30,824 bases of DNA, from NCBI GenBank assembly GCA_044344975.1, contig JBIJBY010000005.1, forward strand, positions 1 to 30,824, given 5' to 3'. The translations under genes were made by a program, and so were the position numbers. The notes under the pieces were generated by a model. That model saw only the letters and a list, made by a program, of their open reading frames with translations. It was not told the origin of the DNA and searched no databases. Positions 1 through 8,325 of the stretch are shown here, in pieces; position 1 is the stretch's first letter; each line of letters begins with the position of its first letter. The DNA is from IMCC26077 sp044344975 (GTDB lineage Bacteria > Actinomycetota > Actinomycetes > Nanopelagicales > Nanopelagicaceae).

Positions 1-1
1 T

Positions 2-319
2 CGCGATTCCCCCGCGCTTGAAATTGCAGAGACGCTACATACCCTAGGTGCGCATGTAGTCGTGCATGATCCCCGCGCACTCGAAAGCGCAGCTAAAAAA
101 ATTCCAGATTTAACTTACTCAAATTCGATTGAGGAGACCCTTACGGGCGCCGACCTCACGATGCATCTCACTGAATGGGTCAACTACCGTGAACTTGATC
201 CGGCGATCATCCGCAAACTTGTCAACGTTCCAACTATTTTTGATGGCAGAAATGTGCTCGATACTGGTAACTGGCAGAGCGCAGGATGGAAGTTACTCGC
301 CTTGGGACGCCCGCTTTAA
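2..319 (+). CDS. UDP-glucose/nucleotide-sugar dehydrogenase, C-terminal fragment
   Basis: Only the last ~105 codons are present; the reading frame is open from base 2 and the gene continues beyond the left edge. The fragment begins RDSPALEIAETL, the usual start of the C-terminal UDP-binding domain of the UDP-glucose/GDP-mannose dehydrogenase family, followed by a beta strand ending in HDP, then FDGRNVLD near the end, a typical closing motif of these enzymes. The family oxidises the C6 of a UDP-hexose with NAD+, giving a uronic acid for envelope glycans. The catalytic Cys and Rossmann domain lie outside the window, so the exact sugar substrate cannot be read. Its last 27 bases overlap the 3' end of purE on the other strand, so there is no room for a separate terminator. 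Confidence 0.85.
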   Translation, partial: RDSPALEIAETLHTLGAHVVVHDPRALESAAKKIPDLTYSNSIEETLTGADLTMHLTEWVNYRELDPAIIRKLVNVPTIFDGRNVLDTGNWQSAGWKLLALGRPL

Positions 320-763
320 ATTTTCAGCTCGACCTAAAACTTCAGTATGCATCCTCTCCATTTGGCTTTTGATGGCCGCAAGCGCTCGCTCGTCATGCGC
401 ACCAAGAATTCGAGCTGCGAGTAAACCTGCATTCTTTGCATTTCCAATACCAACCGTTGCAACGGGAATGCCTGCAGGCATCTGAACAATCGACAATAGA
501 GAATCCATTCCTTCAAGAGCTTTCAGCGGTGAAATCGATGCAAGCATTCCTGGTAAATGTGCAGCCCCACCAGCGCCCGCAATAATTACCTTGAATCCGC
601 GTGCAGCAGCAGCCTTGCCAAACTCCATCATCTCTTCAGGCATCCGATGTGCAGAGAGCAACGCAACTTCATATGTGATGCCTAACTCGGCGAGGGTGGT
701 TGCAGCGCTCTCCATAGTTGGCCAATCGGAATCTGAACCCATCACTATCGCAACATCAGCCAT
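293..763 (-). CDS. purE: N5-carboxyaminoimidazole ribonucleotide mutase PurE
   Basis: Class I PurE, which moves the carboxylate of N5-CAIR to C4 in cytosolic purine synthesis, directly after the PurK step. Family signatures are visible: MGSDSDWPTM near the N-terminus, SAHRMPEEM in the middle and the glycine-rich loop GAGGAAHLPGM that binds the nucleotide. Length is about 156 residues, normal for bacterial PurE. The ATG at 763 gives the family-typical MADVAIVMGSDSD start; a GTG at 775 would add only four residues. It lies 43 bases downstream of purK on the same strand, last in a birA-purK-purE run. Its stop lies inside the end of the convergent dehydrogenase gene. Confidence 0.96.
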   Translation of the reverse strand: MADVAIVMGSDSDWPTMESAATTLAELGITYEVALLSAHRMPEEMMEFGKAAAARGFKVIIAGAGGAAHLPGMLASISPLKALEGMDSLLSIVQMPAGIPVATVGIGNAKNAGLLAARILGAHDERALAAIKSQMERMHTEVLGRAENLKRASQGE

Positions 764-806
764 GCGCTCCCCCACTGCTCAGCTCTGCGTATCCAACGCT
801 CTAACG

Positions 807-1919
807 CTACTCGGAAATGACACCACTCATGTAATCAACTGCATGTTGGACGCGCTCGCGAAGCTCATCAAGTTTCGTACCCGTCACGGTCACATGTCCA
901 ACCTTTCGCCCTGGTCGAACTTCCTTTCCATAGTTATGGACTTTCAACTCAGGGTCCCGGGCAAAGAGATGCAGGTACGGCCGGAAAAGATCGCTCTTTT
1001 CTCCACCTAAGACATTGCCCATGACTGCCCATGTAGCGATTAAGGAGGTGCTCCCCAATGGAAGATCTAAAACCGCTCTTATATGTTGTTCGAATTGTGA
1101 TGTGGTTGAACCTTCAATAGTCCAATGTCCAGAATTATGTGGTCGGAGCGCAATTTCATTTATTAAGAGAGTGCCTCCAACATCAAAAAGTTCCACTGCC
1201 ATTACCCCGACAAGACCAATATGTTGCGCGATTGACATTGCAATCTGCTGTGCTGAAAAAGCTGTTGTATCAGCTAGGTTTGGCGCTGGTGAAATTGTCT
1301 CTGTGCATATTCCATCGCGCTGAACAGTCTCTGTCACGACCCATGTCGAAACCTGATCATGTGGCGAGCGCGCAATCATGATAGAAAGTTCACGGTCAAA
1401 TGCGATTAACTCTTCGGCGAGCGCACTGCCCCACTTTTCGAGCGCTTCCTGCGCTTCCATTTGATTTGTAACTACTCGGACTCCTCGACCGTCGTATCCA
1501 CCCGATATTGCTTTGAGAATAACTGGGTAAGTTTCAATTTCCGCCGCGCTAGCTATGACTTTCCATTGGGGCTGCGGAAGTCCTATAGATGCAAAACTAG
1601 CTCGCATATGCGATTTATCTTGTGAGTGCAACAGGGCGCTTGATGATGGTCGAACAGTGTGACCCAACTCTTCTAGACGACGAATGTGGCCATTTGGTAC
1701 CAACTCATGCTCGAAGGTGAGGACATCACATTTACTTGCAAAAGCAATTAACTGATCTAAATCTTTGTAATCACCAACCGTTGACGGGAAAAAAGCTGCG
1801 GCGCTCTCGCGAGAATCACCTGCCAAAATCTTGAGGGTGACGCCGAGCGCAGCTGCTGGAGCAAGTGACATTTGGGCAAGCTGCCCCGCTCCGATTATTC
1901 CGAGAGTAGGAGCGCCCAT
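807..1919 (-). CDS. purK: N5-carboxyaminoimidazole ribonucleotide synthase PurK
   Basis: ATP-grasp enzyme that carboxylates AIR with bicarbonate and ATP, handing N5-CAIR to PurE. The N-terminus GIIGAGQLAQM is the PurK nucleotide-fold opening. The ATP-grasp lid segment ILKAISGGYDGRGV and the metal/phosphate segment NEIALRPHNSGHWTIEG are both present; the latter is usually EIAPRPHNSGH, so this copy has Leu for Pro. At 370 residues it has family length. The ATG at 1919 lies nine bases after the birA stop, so birA, purK and purE are probably cotranscribed. The same order is known in other actinobacteria. Confidence 0.96.
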   Translation of the reverse strand: MGAPTLGIIGAGQLAQMSLAPAAALGVTLKILAGDSRESAAAFFPSTVGDYKDLDQLIAFASKCDVLTFEHELVPNGHIRRLEELGHTVRPSSSALLHSQDKSHMRASFASIGLPQPQWKVIASAAEIETYPVILKAISGGYDGRGVRVVTNQMEAQEALEKWGSALAEELIAFDRELSIMIARSPHDQVSTWVVTETVQRDGICTETISPAPNLADTTAFSAQQIAMSIAQHIGLVGVMAVELFDVGGTLLINEIALRPHNSGHWTIEGSTTSQFEQHIRAVLDLPLGSTSLIATWAVMGNVLGGEKSDLFRPYLHLFARDPELKVHNYGKEVRPGRKVGHVTVTGTKLDELRERVQHAVDYMSGVISE

Positions 1920-1928
1920 GGTGTGAGC

Positions 1929-2693
1929 CTACTTTCTCACTCTAAGATGCGTCACATCTGCCGAAACAAATGTGCTTCCGTCGGCAAGCACAAGAGCGCC
2001 GTCAGCAGAGATTGCCGCTGCGCGCCCCGTTCGCTCGCTCCCATCGGGAAGAGTGATTTTCACATCTTCTTCTAAAGTGGCACAAAGGTGTCGATATTTA
2101 TTCTCGATGGGCAGTGCAAGCGTATCCCACTTTTCGAGTAAGTCAGAGAGTGAACGGAGGAAGGCAACAACTAGCGCAGAGCGATTTACCTGCTCCTCGG
2201 TATGAAGGCGAAGTGATGTTGCCTCTGGAGCTGGTAGTGAATCTTTGCTTTGCAAACAATTGATACCAATACCAAGAACGATGTTTGCGCCAATCTTTTC
2301 AGCGATGATTCCGCCTACTTTAAATTGGTCAATCATTAAATCATTGGGCCACTTCAGTGATGTGGTAACTCCAGTTGTCTCAAAAATTGCAGCAGAAGCC
2401 GCAACGCCTGTAATCAACGGAACCCAGCCCCACCGTTTTTCATTTTGAATTTGTGGCGCAACTACCGCAGAGAGGAGCATGCTTTGACCAGGATCAGATT
2501 CAAATGATCTATTAAGTCGGCCTCGTCCTGCGCTTTGAAACTCAGCGAGATATACATCACCACGGGCTGCGTGGCCTTGAACGAGGGCGGAGCCAAGAGC
2601 GCTTTGGGTGGAATCTATTAAATTAAAATGTTGTACTCGCCAGTAACTGGGGTCTAGTGCTGAGATGATTTCCGCTAGATCGAGGTTTTCCAC
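1929..2693 (-). CDS. birA: Biotin-[acetyl-CoA-carboxylase] ligase BirA
   Basis: Makes biotinyl-AMP and attaches biotin to the carrier lysine of biotin carboxylases, here presumably PccA encoded 3 kb away. The biotin-binding loop GRGRLNR and the KWPNDLM motif with its catalytic lysine are present, followed by GIGIN and a small C-terminal SH3-like domain. There is no N-terminal helix-turn-helix, so it is a monofunctional ligase, not a repressor. I choose the GTG at 2693 (254 residues) because a TANNNT element (TACCGT) sits exactly 7 bases upstream, the geometry of a leaderless transcript. An ATG at 2729 would add 12 residues but would overlap the divergent pccB start. An open frame to 2852 is chance extension over pccB. 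Confidence 0.9.
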   Translation of the reverse strand: MENLDLAEIISALDPSYWRVQHFNLIDSTQSALGSALVQGHAARGDVYLAEFQSAGRGRLNRSFESDPGQSMLLSAVVAPQIQNEKRWGWVPLITGVAASAAIFETTGVTTSLKWPNDLMIDQFKVGGIIAEKIGANIVLGIGINCLQSKDSLPAPEATSLRLHTEEQVNRSALVVAFLRSLSDLLEKWDTLALPIENKYRHLCATLEEDVKITLPDGSERTGRAAAISADGALVLADGSTFVSADVTHLRVRK

Positions 2694-2699
2694 GAGAGG

Positions 2700-2705
2700 T
2701 ACGGT
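2700..2705 (+). promoter_or_regulatory. -10 element of the leaderless pccB promoter
   Basis: TACGGT matches the TANNNT -10 pattern and ends 6 bases before the pccB ATG at 2712, so transcription would begin at or next to the start codon. No good -35 hexamer is visible. It shares five bases with the opposite-facing element for birA. Functional assignment is inferred from spacing. Confidence 0.5.
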
Positions 2706-2706
2706 A
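2701..2706 (-). promoter_or_regulatory. -10 element of the leaderless birA promoter
   Basis: Read on the minus strand this is TACCGT, a TANNNT element ending 7 bases before the birA GTG at 2693. It overlaps the pccB -10 almost completely, so one symmetric core could fire in both directions. Inferred from spacing alone. Confidence 0.45.
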
Positions 2707-2711
2707 CGGCT

Positions 2712-4283
2712 ATGAGCGGTGATATTCATACCACTGCGGGCAAGATTGAAGATTTGCGCGCCCGACTCGAGGCAGCAGTACATGCCGGTTCGCAGCGAGC
2801 AGTGGAGAAGCAACATAGCAAAGGGAAGATGACCGCAAGGGAGCGGATTCATGCCCTCGTGGACGAGGGATCGTTTACCGAGTTCGATGAGTTAGCCCGT
2901 CATCGCTCCGTTTCGTTCGGAATGGAGAAGGATCGCCCATACGGTGATGGCGTCGTCACCGGTTACGGAACTATCGATGGCAGACAAGTCGCACTCTTCT
3001 CTCAAGATTTCACCGTAATGGGTGGAAGTCTTGGCGAAGTTTTTGGAGAGAAAATAGTCAAAGTCATGGACTTTGCCCTCAAAGCGGGAATCCCACTTAT
3101 TGGAATAAATGATTCGGGCGGTGCAAGAATTCAAGAAGGCGTCACTTCGCTCGGTCTATACGGCGAAATCTTCCGTCGCAATGCCCGATCCTCTGGCGTG
3201 ATCCCACAGATCTCATTAATTCTCGGCCCATGCGCAGGTGGAGCGGTGTACTCCCCTGCGATGACAGATTTCACGATTATGGTCGAAGGAACATCGCACA
3301 TGTTTATCACCGGACCCGAGGTCATCAAGGCGGTAACTGGCGAAGATGTAGAGATGGAAGAGCTCGGTGGCGCACGAACTCACAACACCAAAACTGGCAA
3401 CTCGCATTATCACGCTGCCAATGAACTCGATGCTATTGATTTTGTTAAGAATCTCTTATCATTCATGCCAAGTAACAATCGCGAACGCGCACCCATTTTC
3501 GCAACCACAGGAATCAACGAGATGCGCGCCTCCGATCTTGCGCTCAACACGATCATCCCTGATAGTCCTAATCAGCCCTACGATATGAAAACTGTCATCA
3601 AAGCCATCTTTGATGAAGGTGAATTCTTAGAAATTCAGGAGACTTTCGCACCGAACATGATTGTTGGTTTTGGGCGTATCGAAGGGCATGCCATTGGAGT
3701 TGTAGCAAACCAACCTCTACAACTTGCTGGCACTCTGGATATCGATGCAAGTGAGAAGGCGGCTCGCTTCGTGCGCACGTGCGATGCTTTTAATATTCCA
3801 ATACTCACCTTGGTGGATGTCCCTGGTTTTCTACCTGGAACCGACCAAGAGTGGAACGGAATTATTCGACGTGGCGCAAAGCTGCTTTATGCATACGGAG
3901 AAGCAACAGTGCCGATGGTCACTCTCATTACCCGGAAAGCCTATGGTGGCGCATACGATGTCATGGGTTCTAAACACCTTGGCGCTGATGTGAATTTAGC
4001 GTGGCCTACCGCCCAAATTGCTGTAATGGGAGCACAGGGTGCGGTAAATCTGCTTTACCGACGAGAGCTCGCTGGGGCAGAGGATGCAGATGCGCTTCGC
4101 AAACAATTGATGGCCGAATACGACGACACGTTAGCTAATCCTTATCTTGCGGCAGAGCGCGGATTTATCGATGCAGTCATCGAGCCAGCGCAAACGCGGA
4201 TGAGTATCACAAAAGCGCTCCGAGCATTGCGGAACAAGCGTGTGGAGCTACCACCACGCAAGCATGGAAATATCCCGCTGTGA
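2712..4283 (+). CDS. pccB: Propionyl-CoA carboxylase beta subunit (carboxyltransferase)
   Basis: Transfers the carboxyl group from biotin on PccA to an acyl-CoA, most likely propionyl-CoA, giving methylmalonyl-CoA. It has two crotonase-fold halves: the N half carries SGGARIQEGV and the acyl-CoA pocket, the C half DVPGFLPG and the biotin pocket. The segment KAYGGAYDVMGSKHLGAD contains Asp416, which aligns with the residue reported in Streptomyces PccB (Asp422, from memory) to favour propionyl-CoA. Length (523) and N-terminus (TTAGKIEDLRARLEAAVHAG) match actinobacterial PccB/AccD5. The GTG of pccE overlaps its stop as GTGA. A 5' TACGGT element six bases upstream suggests a leaderless mRNA. Substrate choice is inferred; acetyl-CoA use is possible. 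Confidence 0.95.
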   Translation: MSGDIHTTAGKIEDLRARLEAAVHAGSQRAVEKQHSKGKMTARERIHALVDEGSFTEFDELARHRSVSFGMEKDRPYGDGVVTGYGTIDGRQVALFSQDFTVMGGSLGEVFGEKIVKVMDFALKAGIPLIGINDSGGARIQEGVTSLGLYGEIFRRNARSSGVIPQISLILGPCAGGAVYSPAMTDFTIMVEGTSHMFITGPEVIKAVTGEDVEMEELGGARTHNTKTGNSHYHAANELDAIDFVKNLLSFMPSNNRERAPIFATTGINEMRASDLALNTIIPDSPNQPYDMKTVIKAIFDEGEFLEIQETFAPNMIVGFGRIEGHAIGVVANQPLQLAGTLDIDASEKAARFVRTCDAFNIPILTLVDVPGFLPGTDQEWNGIIRRGAKLLYAYGEATVPMVTLITRKAYGGAYDVMGSKHLGADVNLAWPTAQIAVMGAQGAVNLLYRRELAGAEDADALRKQLMAEYDDTLANPYLAAERGFIDAVIEPAQTRMSITKALRALRNKRVELPPRKHGNIPL

Positions 4284-4432
4284 TCAAAATACTTAGCGGT
4301 GCGGCTAGCGAAATTGAAAAAAAGGCGATTGAAGAAGCGTTACTTCTTATAAATCAGGAGAAAGAGCGGGAAGCTCATGCTCAGTATGGAAAGCCCATTC
4401 TCAGAGCTCCACTTGAGATAAATCAGAAGTAG
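4280..4432 (+). CDS. Acyl-CoA carboxylase epsilon subunit
   Basis: A 50-residue ORF starting with GTG whose first bases overlap the pccB stop (GTGA at 4280-4283), a classic translational-coupling arrangement. The product begins MIKILSGAASEIEKKAIEEA, continues as a charged helix rich in Glu and Lys, and ends PILRAPLEINQK. That is the layout of the small actinobacterial epsilon subunit (ACC_epsilon family): a beta strand ending in a Gly turn, a helix, then a basic/Pro tail with an L-R-x-P element. Known AccE/PccE proteins bind the alpha-beta carboxylase complex and raise activity. Position between accD and maf matches M. tuberculosis accD5-accE5-maf. Similarity is weak in such a short protein, so position carries much of the call. 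Confidence 0.8.
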   Translation: MIKILSGAASEIEKKAIEEALLLINQEKEREAHAQYGKPILRAPLEINQK

Positions 4433-4443
4433 TAAGCGCCTAA

Positions 4444-5043
4444 ATGAGAATAATTCTTGCCTCGGCATCGACCTCTCGAACTAGATTGCTCTCTGAAGCG
4501 AAAATCCCGCACCAGGTTGAGGTAAGCGGTGTGAATGAGGAGAGTGAAGAGTTCGCGCAGATGACGCCTGCACGGATGGTTGTCGCGCTCTCGGCCGCGA
4601 AGGCACAAGCTATTGCAACTAAGCATACTGGCGAAAATCTTTTGGTGATCGGCGCAGATTCCACTCTTGAATTTGAAGGAGTGAGTATGGGTAAGCCAGT
4701 AACGGAGGAGATTGCACTCTCGTGGTGGCGTAATTACGTCGGGAAAAGCGGCCTGCTCCATACAGGACAGACAGTTATAGATGTGGCCAGAGATATATCA
4801 AAGAGCGCACTCTCTACGACGGAGATAACTTTTGCTCAATTGAGTGAGGAAGAGATTCGCTCGTACATTGCTACGAATGAACCGCTCCAACTCGCTGGCG
4901 GAGCATCACTTGATGGTATCGGTTCGCCTTACATTTCACATATCTCCGGAGATGCCACTGGAGTACTTGGTTTGAGTATGAATGACCTTCGAAGGCTTTG
5001 CGAAGAACTTGGCCATCCCTGGCGATCATTGAGAGCGAGTTAG
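4444..5043 (+). CDS. maf: Maf-family nucleoside triphosphate pyrophosphatase
   Basis: Maf proteins hydrolyse non-canonical or standard NTPs to NMP and pyrophosphate and are proposed house-cleaning enzymes linked to division arrest. The N-terminal LASASTSRTRLL is the Maf substrate loop; GADSTLEFEG carries the catalytic Asp; the C-terminal EPLQLAGGASLDGIGSPYI corresponds to the conserved EPxxxAGAfxIeGxG segment. Length (199) is normal. The ATG at 4444 follows the epsilon-subunit stop by 11 bases without a clear ribosome-binding site, so it is probably read as part of the pccB transcript. Its place within the carboxylase block is conserved in actinobacteria but has no known functional reason. 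Confidence 0.93.
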   Translation: MRIILASASTSRTRLLSEAKIPHQVEVSGVNEESEEFAQMTPARMVVALSAAKAQAIATKHTGENLLVIGADSTLEFEGVSMGKPVTEEIALSWWRNYVGKSGLLHTGQTVIDVARDISKSALSTTEITFAQLSEEEIRSYIATNEPLQLAGGASLDGIGSPYISHISGDATGVLGLSMNDLRRLCEELGHPWRSLRAS

Positions 5044-5046
5044 ATT

Positions 5047-6759
5047 ATGGCGATGAAACGAATTCTGATAGCAAATCGTGGAGAAATTGCTATACGAGTA
5101 GCCCGGGCCGCAAAAGATCATGGCCTGACTCCGATTGCGGTTTATTCGCACGGGGATAGAAATGCGCAGCACGTAATTTCTTGCGATGAGGCATATGCAC
5201 TTGATGGGACCACAGCAGCCGAAAGCTATCTCAACATTGAGAAGATTATTGCTGCAGCCAAAGCATCCCGCGCAGACGCAGTTCACCCTGGTTATGGATT
5301 TCTCTCTGAAAATGCGCAATTCGCTGAGGCAGTTATTGCCGCTGGGTTAATCTGGATTGGTCCACCACCGCATGCGATTTCCGCTCTCGGAGATAAGGTT
5401 TCGGCGCGAAAAATCGCTGCAAAAGTTGGCGCACCACTCGTGGCAGGTACGGCCGACCCCGTCGAAAACTCTGCTGAGGTCATTGCTTTTGCGAAAGAGT
5501 ATGGACTTCCCGTTGCAATCAAAGCGGCACATGGCGGAGGAGGTCGTGGCCTAAAGGTTGCACGCACTCTTGAAGAGATTCCAGAGCTCTTTGATTCGGC
5601 AGTGCGTGAAGCTGTTGCAGCTTTCGGTCGCGGGGAATGTTTCGTGGAGAGATTTCTTGATCGCCCACGACATGTAGAGACTCAAGTCTTAGCTGATGCC
5701 CACGGAAACGTCGTTGTTGTATCGACTCGCGATTGTTCACTCCAAAGGCGTCATCAGAAACTTGTCGAAGAGGCGCCGGCGCCATTTCTCAATGAGAAGC
5801 AGATCCAAGAGCTCTATTCATCAAGTAAGGCAATCATCAAAGAAGCTGGCTACGTGGGCGCGGGAACCTGCGAATTCTTAGTTGGCGTTGATGGCACCAT
5901 CTCGTTCCTCGAAGTAAACACCCGACTGCAAGTTGAGCACCCAGTCAGCGAAGAGGTAACTGGCCTAGACCTGGTGCGTGAGCAATTTCGGATCGCTGCT
6001 GGCGAGCAACTAACTTTTGGTGATCCAGAAATCCGTGGCCACTCCATCGAATTTCGAATTAACGGTGAGGATCCAGGCAAGAGCTTCCTTCCAACCCCTG
6101 GAGTCATTACCGCTTGGCGCGCTCCATCTGGCCCGGGAGTACGCGTAGATGCAGGATTTACCTCAGGCGATGTTGTTAGCGGAAATTTCGACTCTTTACT
6201 CGCAAAGTTAATCGTGACCGGCGCTACTCGTACAGAAGCTCTGGAGCGAGCCCGTCGTGCGCTCGATGAATTCGCAGTAGAAGGCATCGCCACAGCTCTG
6301 CCGTTCCATCGTGCGGTAGTTAAGGATTCTGCATTCATATCAGAACCTTTTACAGTATTCACGGGCTGGATTGAGAGCGAATTCCAGAACGATATCCCTG
6401 CGTTTAACCAACCAAGCGAATCTCTTCAAGAATCCGTCATGGAACGTTTAATTGTCGAAGTTGATGGTCATCGCTTAGAAGTTGGAGTACTAAGCAATAC
6501 TCCGAAGCGTCGTCGCTCCAGCGCCACGCGCACGTTCAAGAATCAAGGCAACAGCCTGGCTAGTCCCATGCAAGGAACTGTTGTTAAGTTGGCAGTAACA
6601 AATGGTGACCAAGTCAAAGAGGGAGACCTCATCGCTGTACTGGAGGCAATGAAAATGGAACAACCATTACTCGCTCATAAAGATGGTGAGATTTCTGGTC
6701 TCAATCTCTCAGTCGGCGCAAGTATTTCAAGCGGTACACAAATCTGTCAGATTATTTAA
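5047..6759 (+). CDS. pccA: Propionyl/acetyl-CoA carboxylase alpha subunit (biotin carboxylase plus BCCP)
   Basis: Carboxylates its own biotin using ATP and bicarbonate and feeds PccB. The biotin carboxylase domain (about 1-450) opens with RILIANRGEIAIRV and has the ATP-binding glycine loop AAHGGGGRGLKV and the catalytic EVNTRLQVEHPVSE. The C-terminal biotin carrier domain (about 500-570) contains EAMKMEQ with Lys536 as the biotin site, the expected target of BirA. At 570 residues it matches actinobacterial AccA/PccA subunits, which often serve several beta subunits. It starts three bases after maf and ends with TAA at 6759, exactly where the convergent mutase gene ends. Confidence 0.96.
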   Translation: MAMKRILIANRGEIAIRVARAAKDHGLTPIAVYSHGDRNAQHVISCDEAYALDGTTAAESYLNIEKIIAAAKASRADAVHPGYGFLSENAQFAEAVIAAGLIWIGPPPHAISALGDKVSARKIAAKVGAPLVAGTADPVENSAEVIAFAKEYGLPVAIKAAHGGGGRGLKVARTLEEIPELFDSAVREAVAAFGRGECFVERFLDRPRHVETQVLADAHGNVVVVSTRDCSLQRRHQKLVEEAPAPFLNEKQIQELYSSSKAIIKEAGYVGAGTCEFLVGVDGTISFLEVNTRLQVEHPVSEEVTGLDLVREQFRIAAGEQLTFGDPEIRGHSIEFRINGEDPGKSFLPTPGVITAWRAPSGPGVRVDAGFTSGDVVSGNFDSLLAKLIVTGATRTEALERARRALDEFAVEGIATALPFHRAVVKDSAFISEPFTVFTGWIESEFQNDIPAFNQPSESLQESVMERLIVEVDGHRLEVGVLSNTPKRRRSSATRTFKNQGNSLASPMQGTVVKLAVTNGDQVKEGDLIAVLEAMKMEQPLLAHKDGEISGLNLSVGASISSGTQICQII

Positions 6760-8319
6760 CTACCAACTCTCAGGGGCGCGATACGTACCCCAAACGCCGC
6801 GCAGTGCGTTCGAAATTTCACCTACCGTCCCATTCGCTAAGAGCACGGATTTAATTAGCGGCAACAAATTCTCATCGCCTTGCGCTGCTACTTTCAACTT
6901 CTCTAGCGCTTTGGATAATGCGCTCTCATCCCGCGCGCCCCGCAACTTATTGAGCTTTCCGCTCTGGTCAGTTGCCACTGACTCGTCTACTCGAAGCGGC
7001 TGATACGGTTCGGGTGGCGAGACAAACTCATTGACGCCAACGATCACTCGGTCCTTACGCTCAATCTCTTGCGAAATGCGATATGCATTCTTTTCGATCT
7101 CGCTCTTTTGGAAACCTGCCTCTACTCCAGCTACGGCTCCGCCGAGATCATCAACTTTTGCAATCAGTTTTTCAATCTCAAAAACCAATTCATTAGTCAT
7201 GGTTTCAACTGCGGCCGAACCTGCTAAAGCATCGACAGTGCGCGCGAGGTCGCTCTCGTGAGCGATGACCTGCTGGGTTCGAAGCGCTAAGAGCGCAGCC
7301 TTTTCGGTCGGTAGTCCAAGTGCTTCGTCAAAAGAATTTGTGTGCAGCGATTGAGTTCCACCAAGAACTGCCGCAACCGCTTGCAGCGTTACTCGGACGA
7401 GATTGAGCTCAGGTTGAGCTGCAGTGAGCTGCACTCCTGCAGTTTGAGTGTGGAAACGCAGATGCATCGCGCGTTCATTTGAAATCCCGAATCGCTCTTT
7501 CACTATTTTTGCCCACACCTGCCGTGCCGCCCGAAATTTTGCTACTTCTTCTAAAACAGTAGTGCGAGAAACGAAGAAAAAGCTCATTCGCGACGCAACT
7601 TGCTCTATGTTTTGTCCACGCGACTTTGCGCCATCTAGATAAGCAATGGCATTGCTCAACGTAAATGCGATCTCTTGCACCGGATTGGCACCGGCTTCAG
7701 CCATGTGATATCCAGAGACAGAAATAGAATTCCATTTAGGCAAGTGCTTCGAACAATATTCGAAAATATCGCAAATTAACCGCATCGATGGTTTTGGTGG
7801 GTAGATGTAGGTACCCCGCGAGATGTACTCCTTTAATATGTCATTCTGAATAGTGCCGCTAATCTGATCACTTGCAACGCCTTGTTCGGCCGCAACAATC
7901 TCGTACATCAACAATAGGATTGCGGCAGGTGCATTGATTGTCATTGAAGTCGAGACTTTGTCGAGTGGAATTCCCTTAAAAAGTTCTCGCATATCTTCCA
8001 AAGAATCAATTGCTACCCCAACTCGGCCAACTTCTCCTAATGATTGTTCGGCGTCAGAATCAAAACCCATTTGGGTGGGTAGATCGAATGCGACAGAGAG
8101 TCCGCCCGTGCCAGCATTTACCAATTGGTGATATCGCTCATTTGATTCTTTGGCAGAGCCAAATCCAGCGTACTGTCGCATTGTCCAAGGTTTTCGCAGA
8201 TACATCTCTTCATAGATGCCGCGTGTGAAGGGGTATTGGCCAGGTCGATCTCCTGAGCTATCACCTGCATTTATGTAATCGGGTTGGATTGGAAAACCAG
8301 ATTCGGAAGTCGCACTCAC
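6760..8319 (-). CDS. Methylmalonyl-CoA mutase large (catalytic) subunit, stand-alone form
   Basis: Radical B12 enzyme TIM-barrel subunit that interconverts (R)-methylmalonyl-CoA and succinyl-CoA. At 519 residues it lacks the C-terminal cobalamin domain of the usual ~730-residue MutB; that domain is probably the separate protein at 21720-22121. Specificity residues favour methylmalonyl-CoA over isobutyryl-CoA: Tyr50 in TMRQYAGF aligns with P. shermanii Tyr89 (Phe in isobutyryl-CoA mutase) and Arg168 in ILKEYISRGTY aligns with Arg207 (Gln in ICM). His205 in SISVSGYHM aligns with His244. Alignment offsets are identical (118 and 155 residues from the Tyr). The start is GTG with a TAAGAT element 6 bases upstream, suggesting a leaderless mRNA. 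It ends base-to-base against pccA. Confidence 0.93.
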   Translation of the reverse strand: MSATSESGFPIQPDYINAGDSSGDRPGQYPFTRGIYEEMYLRKPWTMRQYAGFGSAKESNERYHQLVNAGTGGLSVAFDLPTQMGFDSDAEQSLGEVGRVGVAIDSLEDMRELFKGIPLDKVSTSMTINAPAAILLLMYEIVAAEQGVASDQISGTIQNDILKEYISRGTYIYPPKPSMRLICDIFEYCSKHLPKWNSISVSGYHMAEAGANPVQEIAFTLSNAIAYLDGAKSRGQNIEQVASRMSFFFVSRTTVLEEVAKFRAARQVWAKIVKERFGISNERAMHLRFHTQTAGVQLTAAQPELNLVRVTLQAVAAVLGGTQSLHTNSFDEALGLPTEKAALLALRTQQVIAHESDLARTVDALAGSAAVETMTNELVFEIEKLIAKVDDLGGAVAGVEAGFQKSEIEKNAYRISQEIERKDRVIVGVNEFVSPPEPYQPLRVDESVATDQSGKLNKLRGARDESALSKALEKLKVAAQGDENLLPLIKSVLLANGTVGEISNALRGVWGTYRAPESW

Positions 8320-8325
8320 ATGTGA

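Noticed and set aside
2694..2852. N-terminal extension of BirA
   Set aside because: It overlaps the pccB start by up to 141 bases, has no BirA-like or helix-turn-helix content, and the leaderless GTG at 2693 fits better.
4423..4761. Open frame antisense to maf and the epsilon subunit
   Set aside because: No family features, lies wholly over well-supported genes, and the stretch is explained by codon bias of maf.
6760..8319. Isobutyryl-CoA mutase (IcmA)
   Set aside because: Short length fits, but Tyr50 and Arg168 match methylmalonyl-CoA mutase where IcmA has Phe and Gln.
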